From: DASQUK01 sp046723645
GTDB lineage: Bacteria > Actinomycetota > Acidimicrobiia > Acidimicrobiales > VFJN01
Length of the DNA: 9,553 bases
Direction: 5' to 3'
Assembly (NCBI GenBank): GCA_046723645.1
Contig: JBKOUY010000201.1
Span: 1-9,553 of the forward strand
Shown: piece by piece, positions 6,268-9,553 of the stretch
How the letters are laid out: each line of letters begins with the position of its first letter
How positions within the stretch are numbered: the stretch's first letter is position 1
Notes under the pieces: generated by a model
Databases searched by the model: none
The model's input: the letters and a program-made list of their open reading frames with translations, nothing else
Told to the model about the DNA's origin: nothing
Program-made: the position numbers and the translations under genes

Positions 6268-6993
6268 ATGCACCCGGACCCGGCTCCACTGGCGCCGTTC
6301 GACGCCGTGAGCCTCGACGTCGGCGGGGTGCTGATCATGCCCGACCGTCGGGCGGTGGGCCGGGCCCTGGCACGCGCCGGCGTGGGGCACGACCCGGCCC
6401 GGTTCTTCGACGGGCACTTCCGGGCGATGGCCGAGATCGATCGGCGCCGCGCACGGCCCGAGGAGACCGGCCCGTACGCACGGGGCTTCCTCCTGGCCGT
6501 CGGCACGCCCGACGGGCAGCTCGAGGCAGGCGTGGCGGCGCTGGGGAGCGTGCTCCGGCAGTCGGCGACCTGGAGCCAGCGCATTCGCGGGGCGGTTCCG
6601 GCCGCCCGCCGGCTAGCGGCCGCAGGCCTGCGCCTGGCGGTCACCAGCAACTCCGACGGCACCGTGGCCGAACGGATCCGCCGCCGGCGGGTCTTCCAGG
6701 TCGGCGACGGTCCGGGCGTGCCTCTCGAGCACGTCACCGACTCGGGGGTCCTGGGCCGGGCAAAGCCCGACCCGATGACGTTCCTGACGACCGCCCGGGC
6801 CCTGGCCCTGCCACCCGAGCGGATCTTCCACATCGGCGACAGCGGCCGCTTCGACGCCGATGGCGCCGCGGCCGTGGGCATGCTGGCGGTCCACGTCGAT
6901 CCTCTCGGTCTGTGTCGCGGCGACCACCATCACGTCGTTTCGCTCGCCGATTTCGCGGGCCGCGCGCTCGCGGCGCGTCGCCGGGTCCGCTGA
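6268..6993 (+). CDS. HAD-superfamily hydrolase
   Basis: Haloacid dehalogenase-fold hydrolase, 241 aa, presumably a cytoplasmic phosphatase of unknown substrate. Motif I is SLDVGGVL with nucleophile D17; motif II is AVTSNSDG (T126/S127); motif III has K166 in GRAKPDP; motif IV is HIGDSGRFDADG with D191 and D195/D197. The second Asp of the usual DxD is glycine (G19). This is also found in active relatives such as E. coli YihX (DLGNV), so it does not by itself mean loss of activity. A helical cap fits residues 25-110. The ATG at 6268 has GGAAGGG (6254-6260) 7 bases upstream. The frame is open far upstream, but that part overlaps the divergent dioxygenase gene and lacks recognisable sequence. Confidence 0.83.
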   Translation: MHPDPAPLAPFDAVSLDVGGVLIMPDRRAVGRALARAGVGHDPARFFDGHFRAMAEIDRRRARPEETGPYARGFLLAVGTPDGQLEAGVAALGSVLRQSATWSQRIRGAVPAARRLAAAGLRLAVTSNSDGTVAERIRRRRVFQVGDGPGVPLEHVTDSGVLGRAKPDPMTFLTTARALALPPERIFHIGDSGRFDADGAAAVGMLAVHVDPLGLCRGDHHHVVSLADFAGRALAARRRVR

Positions 6994-7040
6994 GCGCTCC
7001 AGTTCGTCACCCGACGTGAGAATTCCTGCATGCCGGGCCG

Positions 7041-7046
7041 TATCCT
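7041..7046 (+). promoter_or_regulatory. -10 box of the 191-aa protein gene (leaderless start)
   Basis: TATCCT fits the TAnnnT -10 pattern and ends 8 bases before the GTG at 7055, with no ribosome binding site between. It supports a leaderless mRNA. A -35 box is not evident at 16-18 bases upstream. Confidence 0.45.
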
Positions 7047-7054
7047 GGCGGCGC

Positions 7055-7630
7055 GTGGGGTTTGCGGAACGGTTCAGGGAGGCCGCGGAGGCGGCGCGAG
7101 CCAAGCTCCAGGAGCACGGCGTCATACAGAACGCCGCGGCCATCCACGGCGTGGACGCGGTCGAGCCACAGGAGCACGACCTCGCCAGCGCCGAGCGGGC
7201 GATGGCGCTCGGGGCCCCGGACCCGTACTCCCTCATCACCCACGACGAGGTCGTGGCCCTCACGGGGGTTCCCGTGGGCGGCCCATCGCTGACCTACACC
7301 GACGACGACCTGGGTGTGCGGTTCGATGCGGAGGACGGCCACCAGCGCTCGTGGTCCTTCGGCGTCCACGCCGGGCATGCGATCGACGCCGACACCCCCT
7401 TCGACCCGGTGACCTGGTACGAGTGGATGGTGGCCCTGCTCCGGGCGGCCGAGGTCGTGCCCGGGCTGGGCGACGCCGCCGTCTACCAGGACGGGATGCT
7501 GTACGTGCGCGGTGCCGGCCGCGCCTTCTACGTGCTGATCGAGGCGCCCCCGGGATCCCCCGCCAAGCAGTGGGCGACCACCCTCGGCCGCCGCGTGCTC
7601 GAGCGGTTCCTGTCGGGAGAGGCGGGATAG
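7055..7630 (+). CDS. Unrecognised 191-aa soluble protein
   Basis: Not assigned to a family with confidence. Residues 1-20 are a charged helix (FAERFREAAEAARAKLQEHG), followed by a polar linker. From about 55 there is a compact domain: ITHDEVVALTGVPVG (61-75), strands at about 78-91 and 98-106, a helix DPVTWYEWMVALLRAA (117-132), a VPGLGDAAVYQDGMLYVRG hairpin (135-153), strand AFYVLIEA (157-164) and a final helix to 187. The ITxxEVxALTGxPVG plus GDxAxY..G.LYV pattern recalls substrate-binding-like domains of actinobacterial lipoproteins (DUF3558 type), but there is no signal peptide or lipobox. The GTG at 7055 follows a -10-like TATCCT by 8 bases. The longer open frame back to 6860 overlaps the HAD gene in another frame and looks non-coding. 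The exporter gene follows closely on the same strand, so they may form an operon. Confidence 0.75.
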   Translation: MGFAERFREAAEAARAKLQEHGVIQNAAAIHGVDAVEPQEHDLASAERAMALGAPDPYSLITHDEVVALTGVPVGGPSLTYTDDDLGVRFDAEDGHQRSWSFGVHAGHAIDADTPFDPVTWYEWMVALLRAAEVVPGLGDAAVYQDGMLYVRGAGRAFYVLIEAPPGSPAKQWATTLGRRVLERFLSGEAG

Positions 7631-7697
7631 GGCCCTGTCCACACCCGAGTCGGCCGGCGAGGCGGGGCTGGCGTTCAACTCCGCGCGGGGACGCTGG

Positions 7698-9158
7698 GTG
7701 ATCGCCGCGACGGTGCTGGGGTCGGGCATCGCGTTCCTGGACTCGACGGTGGTCAACGTCGCCCTGCCCCACATCGGCGAGGACCTAGACACCAGCGTCG
7801 CGGGCCTGCAGTGGGTGCTGAACGGCTACCTGTTGACGCTCTCGGCGCTGATCCTGCTGGGCGGGTCGTTCGGCGACCTGTTCGGCCGCAAGCGGGTGTT
7901 CCAGACGGGCGTGGTCGTCTTTGCGCTGGCGTCGGTGACGTGCGCGCTCGCACCCACGGATACCGCGCTGGTGCTGGGGCGCGTGGCCCAGGGCGTCGGC
8001 GGCGCTCTGCTCACCCCGTCCAGCCTGGCGATACTCGAGGCCAGCTTCCGGCCGGAGGATCGGCCGCGGGCCATCGGTGCCTGGTCCGGGCTGTCCGGCG
8101 TCGCCGCGGCCGTGGGCCCCTTCGTCGGCGGCTGGCTCGTCGACGCCGCCTCCTGGCGCTGGATCTTCCTGATCAACCTGCCGCTGGCGGCGGTCGTGGT
8201 CGCGGTTGCCGCCCGGCACGTGCCCGAGTCGTTCGACCCCCGGGCCGACCGCAGGATCGACTGGGCCGGGGCGGCGCTGGTGGCGGCCTCACTCGGGGCG
8301 CTCAGCTGGGGCCTGATCTCTGCCGGCGACCGCGGCTGGGGGGCACCCAGCGTCGTGTTCTCGCTCGTCGCCGGCGTCGTGGCGATGGCGGCGTTCGTGC
8401 TCGTCGAGGCCCGCAGCCAACACCCCATGCTGCCGCTGGACATCTTCCGCTCCGCCCAGTTCCGCGCCGCCAACCTGGTGACCGCCACCGTGTATGCGGC
8501 CCTCGGCGGCGTGTTCTTCCTGCTCACCCTCCAGCTGCAGCAGGTGCTCGGCTACTCGGCGCTCGAGGCCGGGGCGGCGACGCTGCCGATCACGCTGCTG
8601 ATGCTGGCGCTGTCCGCCCGCTCCGGGGCGCTCGCCGCCCGCATCGGTCCCCGGCTGCAGATGACGGTGGGCCCGCTGCTCGTCGCCGTCGGGATCCTGA
8701 TGATGTCCAGGATCGAGCCGGGCGTCAGCTACGAGGCCGGCGTGCTGCCCGCCGTCGTGGTCATGGGGCTGGGGCTCGCCACCACGGTGGCCCCCCTGAC
8801 GTCCACCGCCCTCGGCTCGGTCGACGATCGCCACGCCGGGGTGGCGTCGGGGGTGAACACGACGGTGTCGCGCGCCGCGCAGTTGGCGGCGGTGGCGGTG
8901 CTGCCCGTGGCGGTGGGCCTGACCGGCGACGACTTCTTGCGGCCCGACGTGTTCGCCGACGGCTTCCGGGTTGCGATGTTGATCATGTCGGTGGTGGCGG
9001 CCGTCGGGGGCCTGATCGCCTGGGCGACCGTCCGCAACCCCGAGCCCGTCCCGGAGGAGGAGGCCGTCGCCGCGCCCGTCCCCATGTACTTCTGTGGCGC
9101 GGAGGGCACGCCGATCGATACCTGCCCCCGCTCGGCGGCCGCCGAGGAAGCCGCGTAG
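7698..9158 (+). CDS. MFS multidrug-type exporter, DHA2 family (14 helices)
   Basis: Proton-driven efflux protein of the EmrB/QacA (DHA2, 14-helix) branch of the major facilitator superfamily; 486 aa from GTG 7698. Motifs: D1 LDSTVVNVALP (14-24) with D15; A GDLFGRKRVF (59-68); B LGRVAQGVGG (93-102) with R95; antiporter motif C from SGLSGV to GPFVGG (130-145). WRWIFLINLP (153-162) is also characteristic. A cytoplasmic tail (about 445-486) carries two cysteines in CGAEGTPIDTCP. Substrate unknown. GTG 7698 is the first usual start codon, but conserved residues RGRW lie just before it in frame; a CTG at 7635, 4 bases after the previous stop, would restore a complete N-terminus. No regulator is adjacent. 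Confidence 0.9.
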   Translation: MIAATVLGSGIAFLDSTVVNVALPHIGEDLDTSVAGLQWVLNGYLLTLSALILLGGSFGDLFGRKRVFQTGVVVFALASVTCALAPTDTALVLGRVAQGVGGALLTPSSLAILEASFRPEDRPRAIGAWSGLSGVAAAVGPFVGGWLVDAASWRWIFLINLPLAAVVVAVAARHVPESFDPRADRRIDWAGAALVAASLGALSWGLISAGDRGWGAPSVVFSLVAGVVAMAAFVLVEARSQHPMLPLDIFRSAQFRAANLVTATVYAALGGVFFLLTLQLQQVLGYSALEAGAATLPITLLMLALSARSGALAARIGPRLQMTVGPLLVAVGILMMSRIEPGVSYEAGVLPAVVVMGLGLATTVAPLTSTALGSVDDRHAGVASGVNTTVSRAAQLAAVAVLPVAVGLTGDDFLRPDVFADGFRVAMLIMSVVAAVGGLIAWATVRNPEPVPEEEAVAAPVPMYFCGAEGTPIDTCPRSAAAEEAA

Positions 9159-9159
9159 C

Positions 9160-9179
9160 GCGGCGCGCCCCGGCGCCGC
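9160..9179. terminator. GC hairpin between convergent genes, possible bidirectional terminator
   Basis: GCGGCGC (9160-9166) and GCGCCGC (9173-9179) form a perfect seven-pair stem with loop GCCCCG, starting right after the exporter stop and 19 bases before the larC stop. It has no T-run on either side. The position suits 3'-end formation for both genes. Confidence 0.45.
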
Positions 9180-9197
9180 AGCACCGGTCTCCAGAGG

Positions 9198-9553
9198 TCA
9201 GGCGGGCTCGCCGCCGTCGCCGTTGCCTGCCCCGGGTGGCGACGGGCCGTCGGCCTGGCGGCGGGCCTCGGTCTCGGCCAGGGAAAGCACCTCCCGCAGC
9301 GGCCGACCGCGGAGCCGGGCGACGCGGGCGGCGTCGTCGTGCTCGACCTTGATCCGGCCGGGGCTGACCTTGACCCTGACCGGCAGGCCGTCGACCTCGA
9401 CGGTGTCGACCGCCCTGGCCGATGGCCAGCGGTCGAGCGTCGTGCCCCGCAGCCCCAGCGTGCCGGTCTCCGCCATCAGCACCCCTGCGACCTGCTCGGC
9501 CAGCGCCGGATCGGCCAGGGCGCTGACGGTGTGGGCGGGCCGCCCCTTCTTCA
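9198..9553 (-). CDS. larC: LarC nickel-insertion protein, C-terminal part (5' end outside window)
   Basis: Carboxy-terminal 117 residues of a LarC (DUF111) protein, which inserts nickel into the pyridinium bisthiocarboxylate mononucleotide to make the nickel-pincer cofactor of lactate racemase and related enzymes, in a CTP-dependent reaction. The frame is open on the minus strand from 9551, so the GTG at 9482 is not a real start. Visible family traits are KKGRPAH at the right edge, an ETGTLGLR segment, a VEVDGLPVRVKV strand pair, and IKVEHDDAARVARLRGRPLREV. The end is a short polar tail. In some lactobacilli larC is read through a programmed frameshift; whether that applies here cannot be judged, since the N-terminal half is missing. 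Other lar genes (larB, larE) would be expected nearby, to the right if anywhere. Confidence 0.85.
   Translation of the reverse strand, partial: KKGRPAHTVSALADPALAEQVAGVLMAETGTLGLRGTTLDRWPSARAVDTVEVDGLPVRVKVSPGRIKVEHDDAARVARLRGRPLREVLSLAETEARRQADGPSPPGAGNGDGGEPA

Noticed and set aside
6120..6881. 253-codon minus-strand open frame opposite the HAD gene, and the N-terminal extension of the dioxygenase frame to 6417
   Set aside because: Both overlap the HAD gene, whose motifs and ribosome binding site are convincing; the extra sequence is proline/arginine-rich with no family features.
7811..9352. 513-codon plus-strand frame inside the exporter
   Set aside because: Shadow of the MFS gene in another frame; composition is almost entirely R/G/A/P.
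1..9553. CRISPR array, insertion sequence, tRNA or phage/defence island
   Set aside because: No direct-repeat array, transposase-like protein, tRNA-like cloverleaf or defence-family motif was seen by reading both strands; gene content is ordinary chromosomal.

Overview
The window is GC-rich chromosomal DNA that looks like an uncultured or little-studied high-GC actinobacterium, possibly of the Acidimicrobiia type. This rests on the base composition, frequent GTG starts, ATGA/GTGA translational couplings, TAnnnT -10 boxes placed 6-8 bases before start codons (leaderless mRNAs), and gene families common in Actinomycetota. The taxonomic placement is an inference. Eleven genes can be supported: nine complete, and one cut off at each window edge (kdpD on the left, larC on the right).

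Left part (1-2053): the 3' part of kdpD (sensor kinase) overlaps kdpE (response regulator) by ATGA. Together they form the potassium-limitation two-component system; kdpFABC is expected to the left of the window. A hairpin follows kdpE.

Positions 2054-3562: a 226-base spacer carries a good sigma-70-like promoter (TTGAAG-17-TAGGAT). It precedes a 5'-leader hairpin and a two-gene unit: a 57-aa membrane microprotein (2280-2453) coupled by GTGA to a two-helix membrane protein with a bacterial PH (bPH2/DUF304) domain and a long charged tail. The tail gene converges, with a 6-base gap, on the next gene.

Positions 3569-5375: a nitronate monooxygenase/NPD-family flavoenzyme (minus) is divergent from an ASCH-domain protein with a C-terminal winged-helix-like region (plus). 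The 100-base gap between them holds a near-perfect palindrome of TetR-operator type.

Positions 5401-6993: an ETHE1-type persulfide dioxygenase/glyoxalase II-like metallo-beta-lactamase-fold enzyme (minus) is divergent from a HAD-family hydrolase (plus).

Positions 7055-9158: an unrecognised 191-aa soluble protein, apparently on a leaderless mRNA, is followed closely by a 14-helix DHA2-type MFS exporter. The exporter's conserved N-terminus extends upstream of its first usual start codon.

Right edge (9198-9553, minus): the C-terminal part of LarC, the nickel-insertion protein of the nickel-pincer nucleotide cofactor pathway, convergent with the exporter across a GC hairpin.

The region reads as ordinary housekeeping and metabolic chromosome. 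I see no CRISPR, transposon, tRNA/rRNA, toxin-antitoxin or phage-defence locus. The most rewarding items are the microprotein/PH-protein operon with its promoter and leader hairpin, the operator palindrome at 4742-4755, the recurring leaderless architecture, and the probable non-canonical start of the exporter.
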